DNA of 64,000 nt. Source: Paenibacillus sp. 453mf. Its GTDB lineage: Bacteria > Bacillota > Bacilli > Paenibacillales > Paenibacillaceae. The notes under the pieces are model-generated. The model was not told the DNA's origin. It was given only the letters and a program-made list of their open reading frames with translations, and made no database searches. A program made the translations under genes and the position numbers. The stretch is from positions 1,292,862-1,356,861 of the forward strand of contig NZ_FPAC01000001.1 of assembly GCF_900116105.1 (NCBI RefSeq), given 5' to 3'. Of this stretch, positions 28,320 to 37,677 are shown piece by piece. Every line of letters begins with the position of its first letter. Position 1 is the stretch's first letter.

Positions 28320-28495
28320 CTGTAATCCCCTCGCTTTAAATAGTTTTATCTTGTCTTATTCTATTTTCACATCCTAGCTTTTGTTTGAGACAACACCCAT
28401 TTTTACTAAAATCCGCACATGTAAAGGTGTTTGTCTATAACTCTCTGAATCTTTTGAATATGAATGATAGTGTAAGATGAAAGGAGGAGAAATAT

Positions 28496-28867
28496 ATGCC
28501 GGTCTATACAACGGGACTAATTACAAATACAAGAGCCTCTGGTACAGCTTCTACGAACATTGTAGTTAGTGTTCGTAATGTAGGAACCTCCGTTGCCAAT
28601 ATCATCGTAGCGGTATTTGTTGTTCCCATCTCGACTTTGACACTGACACCATTATATGTATCCAGTTATTCGGTCGCTGCACGTAGTGCAGACATTCGCT
28701 CTTTTAATATTGCAGGAAATGTGGCGTATGAAGTGCAATACAATATTAATACGACGCTCACCGAAGCGGCAATTTCCACTTACGGATTAGATGAATTTGG
28801 TAATCTGGTAACAGAGCAAGGCGTCCTTCAATCGGAACTAACACCGATCAGTGCATTGTCCTTATAA
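28496..28867 (+). CDS. Small beta-rich protein of unknown function
   Basis: A 123-aa protein beginning MPVYTTGLITNTRASGTAST, with alternating hydrophobic and Ser/Thr/Asn residues, consistent with a beta-sandwich. It has no cysteine, no signal peptide and a very low content of charged residues, which is unusual for a cytosolic protein. AAAGGAGG lies 8 bases before the ATG. A sequence resembling a late mother-cell -10 (GATAGTGTA, one mismatch to CATANNNTA) lies just upstream, but no -35 is convincing. I do not recognise the family. The low charge and the neighbouring glycosyltransferases make a spore-surface or exosporium protein possible. Confidence 0.7.
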   Translation: MPVYTTGLITNTRASGTASTNIVVSVRNVGTSVANIIVAVFVVPISTLTLTPLYVSSYSVAARSADIRSFNIAGNVAYEVQYNINTTLTEAAISTYGLDEFGNLVTEQGVLQSELTPISALSL

Positions 28868-29027
28868 ATTTAAAGATAAATTCTGTTTTGTTCATGATTG
28901 GCCCATTGTTGATAACAATGGGTTATTTGAGTTTATCTGAATTATTGGAATGGGGATAGCCGCACAATCCATTGGTTGAACGATTCATACAATATAACTA
29001 AATGTGCGGAAGCAGAGGTGAGTGGGC

Positions 29028-30245
29028 TTGGTTGATTTAGGTGTGGTCATGCCAGTATATATACAAAAGCCCGAATTTCTCCAAGAAGCATTGGAATCCG
29101 TGTTAAACCAATCTTTTAGTAAATTCAAAATGGTGATTGTTATTGACGGTGCGCCAGAGATGGAACCGCTGGTCAAGAGCATAGTAAAGGGAGATAAGCG
29201 TGTTGAAATCGTAGCTTACGCCAATAATCAAGGTGTTGCGCATGCGCTTAATACCGGATTCCAGTATTTGTTCTTGGACAAACATATAGAGTACTTGACG
29301 TGGGTCTCAAGTGATAATGTGTACTACCCCTTTTTTCTGGAAACCTTGCGGAAGAAACTGAAAAAGGGTTCAGACGAACTGGGGCTAGTTTACAGCTCTT
29401 TCCAGTCCATAGATAATATGGGGAATCGTCTTTACAATGAACACCAGCTGGCAGCGCTCCGTAAATACCAGAGCAGGCCAAAGGAGAAGCTGCTAGATTC
29501 ATCGATTATCGGTGTTTCGTTTATGTATAAAACAAAGTATGCCAAAATGATTGATGGTTATCATCTTGTACCTGTAGAGGATTATGATTATTGGCTCCGT
29601 TTGACGGAAAATTGCGAGATCCGCTACATTCCCGTCGAATTGATGGACTACAGAGTGAATTCGACCTTTAGCGTATCGGCGACACTTAAATCAAGTGAGC
29701 AGCATCGAAGATGGAGATACACGTATCATTTGGCTCGTCATTTGGCTCGATCAAGAAGAAAAATGAAGCCTCAAGTGACGGTATTGTTTCCCATAAGCAT
29801 GGCAAACGAAGCATCCCTCATGAGATTGGAGAACTTGTACGAGCAAAGTTTCAGCAATTACTACTGTTATGTACTGGATCTTACCACAGATCAGAGTGTT
29901 CAAACGCTGTTGTCCGAAGTCCCCCATCCAATAACGGATTTCAAGTGGTATCCCACAGTGAACGAAAATGTAGCAAGTCTCATTGCCGTCCAGATGGTTC
30001 AAACGCCTTATACGATGATCCTGGGCAATGCTTGTACGACAGACGTTATGGAGATGGAAACCTTGCTAAATGAATTATCCAAGTCCGAGCCTAGCGTGAT
30101 GTCCAATTATTACACACCAGATCATTCTCAAATCGGTTATCGCTTTTCCCCTTATTTACCACAGAAGCTTGATTACTATAATGAAATGTTCAAAACCGAG
30201 CATCTAGAACAGGCATTAAAATTTAAATATAAGAATGCGTGGTAG
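29028..30245 (+). CDS. Family 2 glycosyltransferase with degenerate second GT-A-like half
   Basis: A 405-aa enzyme. The first 220 residues form a GT-A domain: DLGVVMPVYIQKPEFLQEAL with the nucleotide-binding start, VIVIDGAPE, WVSSDNVYYP in the place of the DxD motif, and EDYDYWLRL near the end of the active site. From about residue 258 a second segment starts QVTVLFPISMANEASLMRLE, like another GT-A fold entry, but it lacks an acidic metal motif. TTG 29028 is the best start (GAGGTG 7 bases upstream). It is followed by a GT4 gene after 6 bases, so the two probably act together on one glycan. Confidence 0.88.
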   Translation: MVDLGVVMPVYIQKPEFLQEALESVLNQSFSKFKMVIVIDGAPEMEPLVKSIVKGDKRVEIVAYANNQGVAHALNTGFQYLFLDKHIEYLTWVSSDNVYYPFFLETLRKKLKKGSDELGLVYSSFQSIDNMGNRLYNEHQLAALRKYQSRPKEKLLDSSIIGVSFMYKTKYAKMIDGYHLVPVEDYDYWLRLTENCEIRYIPVELMDYRVNSTFSVSATLKSSEQHRRWRYTYHLARHLARSRRKMKPQVTVLFPISMANEASLMRLENLYEQSFSNYYCYVLDLTTDQSVQTLLSEVPHPITDFKWYPTVNENVASLIAVQMVQTPYTMILGNACTTDVMEMETLLNELSKSEPSVMSNYYTPDHSQIGYRFSPYLPQKLDYYNEMFKTEHLEQALKFKYKNAW

Positions 30246-30251
30246 TGGAAG

Positions 30252-31319
30252 ATGAAAATACTTTTTACATTTTTTAATCCGAGCGGCGGTATGGAAACGT
30301 TAAATCGTGTGAGAAGCAAGGCACTTATGGATCGTGGATATGAATGCCATCTATTATATGCTGTTGATGGTGAAGGCCGCAAAAATATAAAAGGGATAAA
30401 AACATTTGTAACCAACGATAATGAGGAAATTAAACGCATCATTGAGTCAGAGAATTATGACATGATCGTCGTTTGCACAGACATTCACCTGCTTCAAAAG
30501 ATAAAAGAAATGGGCTTTCGTGGCAAAGCTGTCTTTGAGATTCAAGGTCTGGGTACAACAGATACTGCTCTTGAACTGCTTAAGGTATTCGATCCAAGTA
30601 TTCGAGAATTTGCAGACGCGTTGTTATATCCCCGAACTTCGCACCTAAAGCAATGGTTTGAGCAAATCTTTCCTGAAATTCCGCAGTTCTGTTTTGATGA
30701 TCCTCTCGATACAGAGCATTTTGGATATGTCTCATACCCTGTTAAACCCTTTCCGATTATCGGCTGGATTGGCCGTATCGAACAGAACAAGAATTGGACC
30801 GAGTACTTAAGAATAGGTTTTGAATTAAGAAAACAGATTCCAGACCTATATTTATGGATGTTTGATGATGATACACTATCTGATCCCTCGCAAAGAGATT
30901 ATTTCGAATTTAGCGTACGTACACTAAACTTGTCTGAACGGTTAATTCGATATTCCAATATCCCGCATGAGCAAATGGCAGACTATCTATCGATAATTGG
31001 AGATTCAGGGGGATTCTTGTGTTCAACATCTATTAGAGAGGGCTTTGGTTACGCAGTTGCGGAAGCGATGCTATGCAGATGTCCGGTACTATCAACCGAT
31101 TCGGATGGAGTAAAGCGGCTTATTACGCATAATGTAACAGGCAAATATTACAACCTCGGAGATATTATGCATGCAGTTGGTGAATCTCTGACCTTAATGA
31201 GAAATCGGGACTTGAGGAACCAGATAATTTCCGCTGCTGAGCAGCATATTAAAAACGAATTTTCTACCTCTATCTACTGCAATCAATTTCAGTCCATGGT
31301 ATCTAAGCTAACGACATAG
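30252..31319 (+). CDS. Family 4 glycosyltransferase
   Basis: A 355-aa GT-B enzyme. The N-terminal domain MKILFTFFNPSGGMETLNRVR carries the GGMETL loop typical of retaining GT4 enzymes. The C-terminal domain has IGWIGRIEQNKNW, then the E-x7-E motif EGFGYAVAEA that binds the nucleotide sugar, then STDSDGVKRLI. Cytosolic, no membrane segment. It lies 6 bases after the GT2 gene and before a terminator, forming a two-gene glycosylation unit. Donor and acceptor unknown. Confidence 0.92.
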   Translation: MKILFTFFNPSGGMETLNRVRSKALMDRGYECHLLYAVDGEGRKNIKGIKTFVTNDNEEIKRIIESENYDMIVVCTDIHLLQKIKEMGFRGKAVFEIQGLGTTDTALELLKVFDPSIREFADALLYPRTSHLKQWFEQIFPEIPQFCFDDPLDTEHFGYVSYPVKPFPIIGWIGRIEQNKNWTEYLRIGFELRKQIPDLYLWMFDDDTLSDPSQRDYFEFSVRTLNLSERLIRYSNIPHEQMADYLSIIGDSGGFLCSTSIREGFGYAVAEAMLCRCPVLSTDSDGVKRLITHNVTGKYYNLGDIMHAVGESLTLMRNRDLRNQIISAAEQHIKNEFSTSIYCNQFQSMVSKLTT

Positions 31320-31343
31320 TTTCTGAACTGAATCGTGATACGA

Positions 31344-31371
31344 GATGGGGGATCGTTTCTCCCGTCTTTTT
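31344..31371 (+). terminator. Intrinsic terminator of the glycosyltransferase pair
   Basis: Stem GATGGGGGA / TCTCCCGTC followed by TTTTT. Confidence 0.75.
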
Positions 31372-31514
31372 AGTCATGCGATGCTTCAAGATCTAAATTG
31401 GACAATCTAGAAAGATGGTAATAAGAAATGAAGTTAATTGGTTAAATAACTATATGGATTCGGGATTCACAAATTCAGGATCTAAGTTGTTGATATAAAA
31501 GGGGAGAATTGATC

Positions 31515-32660
31515 ATGGGAAGAACAAACGGAAGATTAGCTCCATTCGCTAGAATAACTAAATTAACATTAACGTTGGCTCTGACAGGATCCATGGCTGT
31601 TATGGGTACTGTTTCAGCGGAGGATACGAGTGCACTCACGGGAAATAAGCCTGCAGGAGGAGAAGGCTTCTATATCAGTGATATTCAGTTTCTAAACGGA
31701 ACGACGGGACGAGCAGCAGGCAATGGATATATGATCGGTACATCGGATGCCGGTGATCACTGGCAGAACATTTACTCAGGCACATGGCAGTTTACTCAGC
31801 TTGATTTCATCAACAATAGAGAGGGTTACGCGCTTGCGAAATCAGCAAGTGGGGGTCCGAACGCATTATTGTATACGGATGATGGCGGAAAATCATTACT
31901 CAAGATAAGGACAGGGTCAATGTATCTGCAGCGAATCGATTTCCGGGAGAAGGATCAAGGGTTTGGCTTCTCAAGGGCATACACTTACTACACCTCCGAT
32001 GGAGGCAGCAGCTGGAGCAAGATTGCAACCCCAACTAACACAAGATATGCTGTATTCTCTGATCCGAAGAAAGGATATGCACTAACGGTTCATCCGGGAT
32101 ACGGATATAAGCTGCATCAAACGACCAATGGTGGCAAGGATTGGGATGTTCGGCTCTCCGCTGCATCCGAGTCAGTCAGTGGCGGCGAAATTGCTGTGAA
32201 CGGTCAGGAGGTATGGGTGAGACTGAATGGAGGAGCTGGTATGTCTCAGCAATCCTACGCCTTGTATGCTTCGAGGAATGCAGGTCAGAGCTTCTACAAA
32301 GTGATCAGTCAAGATACAGCTGGAGCTGGACCTGCGCCGGGTAACTCTGCAGGGTATATCGATGTCGGTCCTGCAGCACCTGCCGGGCATCCTAGGAATT
32401 TATCACTGGTGAATGGAGCGGCCTATCTTGCTGGATTCTCGCCGGCAGGTGAGAAGATCGGTGTCGGAAGCTCATTTGATGGGGGAAAGACGTGGACTAA
32501 CCAGCCTTCTATTGAAGGATATGGTAGTGTCATTTCATTCACGAATATTAAGTCAGGCTGGATGGCGGATACGAGCTTAACGCATCCTGCGATCTATCGA
32601 ACGATAGACGGAGGTCAACATTGGACCGAGGTCTTGGTGCTGGAGCAGCCTAACGATTGA
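31515..32660 (+). CDS. Secreted BNR/YCF48-like repeat protein
   Basis: A 381-aa exported protein. A signal peptide ends around residue 35 (LTLTLALTGSMAVMGTVSA-ED). The rest is a beta-propeller with seven Asp-box motifs, among them SDAGDHW, TDDGGKS, SDGGSSW, TTNGGKDW, SFDGGKTW and TIDGGQHW. The family resembles YCF48/Vps10-type propellers. ATG 31515 has AAGGGGAGA eight bases upstream. Role unknown; it is a separate unit from the upstream glycosyltransferases and unrelated in detail to the signal-less propeller at 27075. Confidence 0.85.
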   Translation: MGRTNGRLAPFARITKLTLTLALTGSMAVMGTVSAEDTSALTGNKPAGGEGFYISDIQFLNGTTGRAAGNGYMIGTSDAGDHWQNIYSGTWQFTQLDFINNREGYALAKSASGGPNALLYTDDGGKSLLKIRTGSMYLQRIDFREKDQGFGFSRAYTYYTSDGGSSWSKIATPTNTRYAVFSDPKKGYALTVHPGYGYKLHQTTNGGKDWDVRLSAASESVSGGEIAVNGQEVWVRLNGGAGMSQQSYALYASRNAGQSFYKVISQDTAGAGPAPGNSAGYIDVGPAAPAGHPRNLSLVNGAAYLAGFSPAGEKIGVGSSFDGGKTWTNQPSIEGYGSVISFTNIKSGWMADTSLTHPAIYRTIDGGQHWTEVLVLEQPND

Positions 32661-32728
32661 TTCATCATACTCGGCAAGACAGATAAAGCTAATGAGAGTA
32701 ATACGATATGAATTTACAGAGTGGATTA

Positions 32729-32774
32729 ACAGAGGAGCAGATTGGGATTAATCATCCAATGTCTGCTCCTCTGT
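32729..32774. terminator. Stem-loop between convergent genes
   Basis: A 13-bp stem ACAGAGGAGCAGA / TCTGCTCCTCTGT with an inner TTGG/CCAA extension. There is no adjacent T-run in either direction, so termination activity is uncertain. Confidence 0.5.
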
Positions 32775-32794
32775 GAGGTATGAGATCAACTTTT

Positions 32795-33124
32795 TTAAGC
32801 GATCGGTGTTCCATTGGGCACTTCTTCATCCGGTCTGAGCAAGATAACATCGCCTGCCTCGGGAATGCCGCCAAGTACGAGTACTTCGGATACATATCCG
32901 GCGATTCGGCGCGGAGGAAAGTTTACAACTGCAGCGATTTGCCTCCCGATTAATTCATCGGGCGTATATCGTTTCGTAATTTGTGCAGAGGAATGCTTGA
33001 TACCTAGTTCTCCGAAATGAATCTCCAGCTTGATTGCGGGCTTCCTTGCTTCCGGAAAAGCCTCTGCCTTAACAATGGTGCCGATACGGATATCCAGCTT
33101 TAAGAAGTCATCAATGGTTGCCAT
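32795..33124 (-). CDS. csaA: CsaA, tRNA-binding-domain chaperone
   Basis: A 109-aa protein consisting of a single tRNA-binding OB-fold domain. The start is [50 protein letters not shown], written here only to identify the family core [11 protein letters not shown] and KLEIHFG. In Bacillus CsaA has chaperone activity linked to protein export. GGAGG precedes the ATG at 33124. It lies 16 bases downstream of the recombinase-like gene, in the same orientation, so the two are probably co-transcribed; I know of no functional reason for that pairing. Confidence 0.93.
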   Translation of the reverse strand: MATIDDFLKLDIRIGTIVKAEAFPEARKPAIKLEIHFGELGIKHSSAQITKRYTPDELIGRQIAAVVNFPPRRIAGYVSEVLVLGGIPEAGDVILLRPDEEVPNGTPIA

Positions 33125-33140
33125 GTTATATCCTCCATGT

Positions 33141-33689
33141 TTAATTTTCGGAATCAAGATAACGATACAGTGTAGATTTGCTGATTCCTGTTTCATCTTT
33201 GATTTGAGCTAGGCTGTACTGATTGCTTTGATACATGACGATCGCTTTTTTGACATTTTCGTCCGGCTTCTTGGGGCGCCCAGGTCTTATTCCCTTCTGT
33301 TTTGCTTCATAGAGTCCTTTTTTTGTCTTTTCACTGATCACATCGCTTTGAAAGTCGAGCAGATGGTGCACCATCTCTTGAAAGATCAATCCCGGAGAAG
33401 CACTTGTATCGATGCCTTCTTTTGCTGAAATAAGATAGCAACCTTTATTGCTGAGCTCATCGAGCAATTCGGCAAGGTGTCTGGTTGAATCCGCTAGGGC
33501 AAATAATTTAGCTACCACGATATGATCGCCAGACTCGAGCTTGTCCAATAGACCATACAACCCGGTTCGCTTCTTGGCAGAGCCGTGCTCCTCGGCAATG
33601 ATATAATCGCAGGCATATTGTGCCAATATGGCTTGCTGATCGTTACATAGTAAATCATCCTGATAAGGTCTTACATATCCGATTAACAT
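33141..33689 (-). CDS. Serine-recombinase-like DNA-binding protein lacking catalytic residues
   Basis: A 182-aa protein with a resolvase N-terminal domain (about 1-135) and a C-terminal resolvase-type helix-turn-helix ([21 protein letters not shown]). Compared with gamma-delta resolvase, the nucleophilic Ser in the YARVS motif is replaced (YVRPY). The KLDRLGRDT motif reads KLFALADST, so Asp67, Arg68 and Arg71 are lost; Arg8 and the Arg45 equivalent remain. It therefore should not recombine DNA. ATG 33689 has AAGGAG 10 bases upstream. A perfect inverted repeat GTTCCATTTTGGAAC lies 38 bases before the start. A regulator built on a dead resolvase is the simplest reading. Confidence 0.88.
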   Translation of the reverse strand: MLIGYVRPYQDDLLCNDQQAILAQYACDYIIAEEHGSAKKRTGLYGLLDKLESGDHIVVAKLFALADSTRHLAELLDELSNKGCYLISAKEGIDTSASPGLIFQEMVHHLLDFQSDVISEKTKKGLYEAKQKGIRPGRPKKPDENVKKAIVMYQSNQYSLAQIKDETGISKSTLYRYLDSEN

Positions 33690-33726
33690 GAATAAAACTC
33701 CTTGGACATTCACTAGTCTCAAAAAG

Positions 33727-33741
33727 GTTCCATTTTGGAAC
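33727..33741. promoter_or_regulatory. Inverted repeat, possible operator
   Basis: GTTCCA-TTT-TGGAAC is a perfect 6-bp palindrome with a 3-base spacer between the divergent recombinase-like gene and the SulP gene. It is a plausible binding site for the recombinase-like protein itself. No functional evidence beyond position. Confidence 0.4.
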
Positions 33742-33854
33742 GATTCGTGATAAACTAACGAAGGTATTGATAGACTTGCTGTTTATCGTGACTTGACTTT
33801 TATGAGACTTAAAAGTCAGGCATTTAAAAATATACAAAGAGGTGTGGAGAAAGA

Positions 33855-35321
33855 GTGTTAGAAAATCTAAAGAGAACATGGTTTTTTAATGTAAGAGCTG
33901 ATATTCTGTCCGGTATTGTTGTTGCTCTTGCCCTGATCCCGGAAGCCATTGCCTTCTCGCTAATTGCCGGCGTGGACCCTATGGTCGGTTTGTATGCTTC
34001 CTTCTGTATCGCTGTAATTATTGCCTTTGCTGGGGGCAGACCAGCGATGATCTCTGCAGCGACAGGGGCTATGGCCCTGGTACTCGCTCCCCTGGTTAGG
34101 GAGCACGGAATCGAGTATATGCTCGCGGCTACCATTTTAACAGGTATTATTCAATTTCTGCTTGGCGTGTTCAAAGTGGCTTCACTGATGAAATTTATCC
34201 CACGTGCCGTTATGATTGGCTTTGTCAATTCACTGGCAATTCTCATCTTTATGGCGCAGGTCCCTTATTTCTGGGGAATTAATGGAGCCACCTATGTATT
34301 CCTCGGAATCACGCTGCTCATCGTATACGTTGTGCCTCGATTCTTCAAGGCCATTCCTGCACCACTGATTGCCATCGTATTGTTAACTGTTGTATCCGTA
34401 TTTACGGGATTTAGTCTTCAGAACGTAGGAGATATGGGGAACATCACACAGACCTTGCCGTCATTACTGATCCCGAACGTGCCATTTTCTTTAGAAACAC
34501 TACAGATTATATTACCATATTCTTTTGCGCTCGCAATTGTCGGTTTGCTCGAATCTCTGCTTACCTCATCTATTGTAGATGATATGACAGATACTCAAAG
34601 TGACAAGAACCGTGAAGCAAGGGGCCAAGGAATAGCCAACTTTGTAACAGCCTTCTTCGGTGGTATGGCAGGATGTGCAATGATCGGTCAATCCATGATT
34701 AACGTCAAGTCAGGCGGACGCAGCCGATTGTCTACGCTTGTGGCCGGACTATTCCTCATGTTCTTGATTCTTGTACTCGGCGATCTAGTTGTCTTGATGC
34801 CGATGCCCGTTCTAGCTGGAATCATGGTGATGGTAAGTATCGGGACGTTTGATTGGTCTTCATTCAAATATTTGAAAAAAGCGCCCCGCTCGGACGCACT
34901 TGTCATGCTGGTTACAGTCATTATTGTCGTTGCTACTCATGATCTATCCAAAGGCGTCATTGCCGGTGTCATCTTAAGCGCTGTGTTCTTCGTGGCGAAG
35001 ATATCCAAACTGGAAGTGATCGAGAAAACGGAGGGTGACAAGAAACAGGTGTTCAAAGTTAAAGGGCAATTATTCTTTGCTTCTACAACAACGTTTGAGC
35101 AATCGTTTGACCTGTCTGTACAAGACCGCGCCATAGTGATCGACTTTTCCAATTCTCATATTTGGGATGATTCCGCTGTAGGCGCGATTGATAAAGTCAT
35201 CTTGAAATACAGGGAGAATAACAATGAAGTAAGACTGACCGGACTGAATGAAGCAAGTCAGCGTATGATTGATAAGCTGGCGGTATTTACAGATAGCAAG
35301 GGAAAATTGAGTACACATTAA
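33855..35321 (+). CDS. SulP family inorganic anion transporter
   Basis: A 488-aa transporter of the SLC26/SulP family. About eleven to twelve membrane segments are followed by a C-terminal STAS domain (about 395-480, [22 protein letters not shown]). The family signature near the N-terminus is [28 protein letters not shown], and [25 protein letters not shown] is the conserved central segment. Family members move sulfate, bicarbonate or other anions. The start is GTG 33855 with GGAG 8 bases before. Single gene, divergent from the recombinase-like protein. Substrate cannot be assigned. Confidence 0.94.
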   Translation: MLENLKRTWFFNVRADILSGIVVALALIPEAIAFSLIAGVDPMVGLYASFCIAVIIAFAGGRPAMISAATGAMALVLAPLVREHGIEYMLAATILTGIIQFLLGVFKVASLMKFIPRAVMIGFVNSLAILIFMAQVPYFWGINGATYVFLGITLLIVYVVPRFFKAIPAPLIAIVLLTVVSVFTGFSLQNVGDMGNITQTLPSLLIPNVPFSLETLQIILPYSFALAIVGLLESLLTSSIVDDMTDTQSDKNREARGQGIANFVTAFFGGMAGCAMIGQSMINVKSGGRSRLSTLVAGLFLMFLILVLGDLVVLMPMPVLAGIMVMVSIGTFDWSSFKYLKKAPRSDALVMLVTVIIVVATHDLSKGVIAGVILSAVFFVAKISKLEVIEKTEGDKKQVFKVKGQLFFASTTTFEQSFDLSVQDRAIVIDFSNSHIWDDSAVGAIDKVILKYRENNNEVRLTGLNEASQRMIDKLAVFTDSKGKLSTH

Positions 35322-35535
35322 GACAGGTGCGGTTTAAATGCTCTGCAGGAAATACGATGCGAATTCTCAGAACCATCTGCAGCCAGTAAGATCCGTTAGT
35401 ACATTGATATTCCTCCTCACTCGTTATGTTACATCATAAGGTGCTTGGTCGTGTTAGTCATAAAGTAGTGAAGAATGTACATTGTCCCTTCCTTGTTGTG
35501 AAGTAGTTAGGATCAAGAGTGATATACTTGATGAA

Positions 35536-35583
35536 ATAATAAGGAGGTCCTGCTCTGCTGCGTATGCAGAGCAGGACCTCCTT
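35536..35583 (-). terminator. Terminator of the radical SAM gene
   Basis: An 18-bp perfect stem AAGGAGGTCCTGCTCTGC / GCAGAGCAGGACCTCCTT with a seven-base loop, followed on the minus strand by TTATTATTTC. One of the strongest hairpins in the window. Confidence 0.85.
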
Positions 35584-35592
35584 GCGTATATT

Positions 35593-36420
35593 CTAAGGCT
35601 CAAAACCCTGTTGACTAATAAATACACAATCTTCTGGAAAAATTTTTCTCATTCGAGAAAGGACGACTTGATATGCAGCTGAGTTATACCACTCTGTTGA
35701 ACCGATTTCATTATACAAAGTATGGATTCCCAGTTGTCTTGTTCTTTTGCCGCCGCTGCCATCTCCCATGAAGTAATCATCAATGGTAACACGATTGGTA
35801 ATATTATAAATCTTGGAAGCAAATGCCTCACTGCTGGGCAGAACTGGGGCGATGGCTGCTTGAGTCGGAATACCTGTCTCCGTTAATTCCTTCAGTGCCT
35901 TTAAACGAGCGGCAATAGGAGTAGCTGAGGGAGAGAAATGTTTTCTGACCTCATCAAGATCTGTTTCGATCGTAAGACTGACACGAACTTTGTCTCCTAG
36001 TGCTGTGAATAGATCTATATCCCGCGTGACGAGGGGGCTTCTGGTTTGCACCAGTAAAAAATCAGGCGGAGATTCGCACATCACTTCGAGCAGCGAACGA
36101 GTAATCTGCTCCTTATATTCGATGGGCTGATAAGGATCTGTACTGGATGACATAAAGATCGTAACTGGACCCTTAGCCTTAGCGCGCTTTAATTCCTTGA
36201 GAAATACAGATGACGCTTCCTGCTTAACATCTACCCAAGTTCCCCATTCCGACCCGCGAAATATAGATACAGGCATTCGTCGTACATAGCAATACGAGCA
36301 TCCGAACGTACAACCTGTATACGGATTTAACGTATGGCTGTATCCGGACAGGAATCCCGTCCCTTTGTTCATGAGCGTCTTTGGAGTCTTATATAAATAT
36401 TGAATATCTCTCTTCGGCAT
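35593..36420 (-). CDS. SPL-family radical SAM protein
   Basis: A 275-aa iron-sulfur enzyme. The radical SAM cluster motif is CTFGCSYC (CxxxCxxC, near residue 37), followed by Y-V-R typical of the spore-photoproduct-lyase-like group, and later STDPYQPIE and LTIETDLDEVRKHFSP. These small SplB-like proteins are widespread in Firmicutes and their reaction is not known. It is shorter than true spore photoproduct lyase (about 340 aa), so DNA photoproduct repair should not be assumed. Single gene, divergent from the aldo/keto reductase. Confidence 0.92.
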   Translation of the reverse strand: MPKRDIQYLYKTPKTLMNKGTGFLSGYSHTLNPYTGCTFGCSYCYVRRMPVSIFRGSEWGTWVDVKQEASSVFLKELKRAKAKGPVTIFMSSSTDPYQPIEYKEQITRSLLEVMCESPPDFLLVQTRSPLVTRDIDLFTALGDKVRVSLTIETDLDEVRKHFSPSATPIAARLKALKELTETGIPTQAAIAPVLPSSEAFASKIYNITNRVTIDDYFMGDGSGGKRTRQLGIHTLYNEIGSTEWYNSAAYQVVLSRMRKIFPEDCVFISQQGFEP

Positions 36421-36614
36421 AGATGATCACCTCGATTCTTAAAGAACATACTCCATTATAATACATGAATCATAATATAGGAACATACATTCTTGTTATT
36501 TGATTTAAATAGTTAGGTTATAAGTTATGACATTCGGGTATAAAAGGCGTAGCCGGATAATCCACAATTACCTACATTATTTGAAGTCATATCACAGCAT
36601 AAAAAGGAGATGTA

Positions 36615-37475
36615 ATGATGATCAAGCGAAATACAATCAAGCTGGCAGATGGAACCGTGCTTCCTGCAATTGGGCAAGGAACTTGGCATATGGGAGATGA
36701 TCCTTCTGTACGAAATGAAGAAATTGCCGCACTGCGTCTTGGTGTAGAACTGGGAATGCATGTTATTGATACCGCAGAAATGTATGGCGAGGGCCTGGCA
36801 GAATCCCTTGTAGGGGAAGCTGTTCAGGGCATACGGGAAGAAGTATTCCTCGTCTCCAAAGTATATCCGCATAATGCAGGACGAAACCGGATCATTACCC
36901 GATGTGAACAAAGCTTGCGCAGACTAAAGACAGATCACCTGGATTTGTATTTGCTCCACTGGCGAGGAGACGTACCACTTGCTGAAACCGTAGAAGGAAT
37001 GGAGAAGCTTGTACAGGACGGCAAAATTGCGCGTTGGGGTGTTTCCAATCTGGATACAGACGATATGGAGGAACTCCTCTCCATATCTAAAGGCAGTAAC
37101 TGTGCGGTTAATCAGGTATTATATCACCTCGGCTCGAGGGGAATTGAGGTTGATCTAATGCCATGGCAGACCGAGCGTCAGATCCCAATCATGGCCTATT
37201 CTCCACTTGCGCAGGGAGGTACATTGCGGCGTGAAATTATTGGCAATGGGACTGTGCAGGCAGTCGCAGAGAAGCATCGTATTACACCACTTCAATTGAT
37301 GCTTGCCTGGAGTATTCGGAACGGCCAAGTACTCGCCATACCTAAATCCTCCAAGGAGGAGCACGTGAAACAGAACGCTGCTGCATATGAGGTGCAGCTA
37401 ACTGAAGAAGATCTCAAGGACTTGGATTCAGCATTCCCGAAGCCAGATCATAAAGTACCGCTCGAGATGATCTAG
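36615..37475 (+). CDS. Aldo/keto reductase
   Basis: A 286-aa NADPH-dependent reductase with a TIM barrel. The catalytic tetrad is visible: Asp and Tyr in VIDTAEMYGEG, Lys in FLVSKVYPHN and His in LYLLHWRGDVP. The C-terminal cofactor segment IPKSSKEEHVKQNAAA follows. AAGGAGATG lies just before the two adjacent ATGs (36615 and 36618), so either may start. Closest in character to YeaE-like AKRs. Substrate unknown. Confidence 0.94.
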   Translation: MMIKRNTIKLADGTVLPAIGQGTWHMGDDPSVRNEEIAALRLGVELGMHVIDTAEMYGEGLAESLVGEAVQGIREEVFLVSKVYPHNAGRNRIITRCEQSLRRLKTDHLDLYLLHWRGDVPLAETVEGMEKLVQDGKIARWGVSNLDTDDMEELLSISKGSNCAVNQVLYHLGSRGIEVDLMPWQTERQIPIMAYSPLAQGGTLRREIIGNGTVQAVAEKHRITPLQLMLAWSIRNGQVLAIPKSSKEEHVKQNAAAYEVQLTEEDLKDLDSAFPKPDHKVPLEMI

Positions 37476-37501
37476 TAAGGAGGCTTTTGTATAAATGATT
37501 C

Positions 37502-37549
37502 AACAAGAAGATATATGTTATTAAACATGACATAGATCTTCTTGTTTTG
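37502..37549 (+). terminator. Intrinsic terminator of the aldo/keto reductase gene
   Basis: Stem AACAAGAAGAT / ATCTTCTTGTT with a 23-base loop that contains a smaller hairpin, followed by TTGTTT. Confidence 0.65.
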
Positions 37550-37677
37550 TTTCGAAGTAATTCAATCTACCTATAATCAGCCAAAATATTACTTAAATTC
37601 CCTTATTTACAATACTATCAGTCTAGTATATGTTAATTTTAATAACACAAATAGATTGAGAGTGAGGGATTATAAGT

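Noticed and set aside
33141..33689. Active site-specific recombinase marking a mobile element
   Set aside because: Catalytic Ser and three further active-site residues are replaced, and there are no att-like repeats or cargo genes around it.
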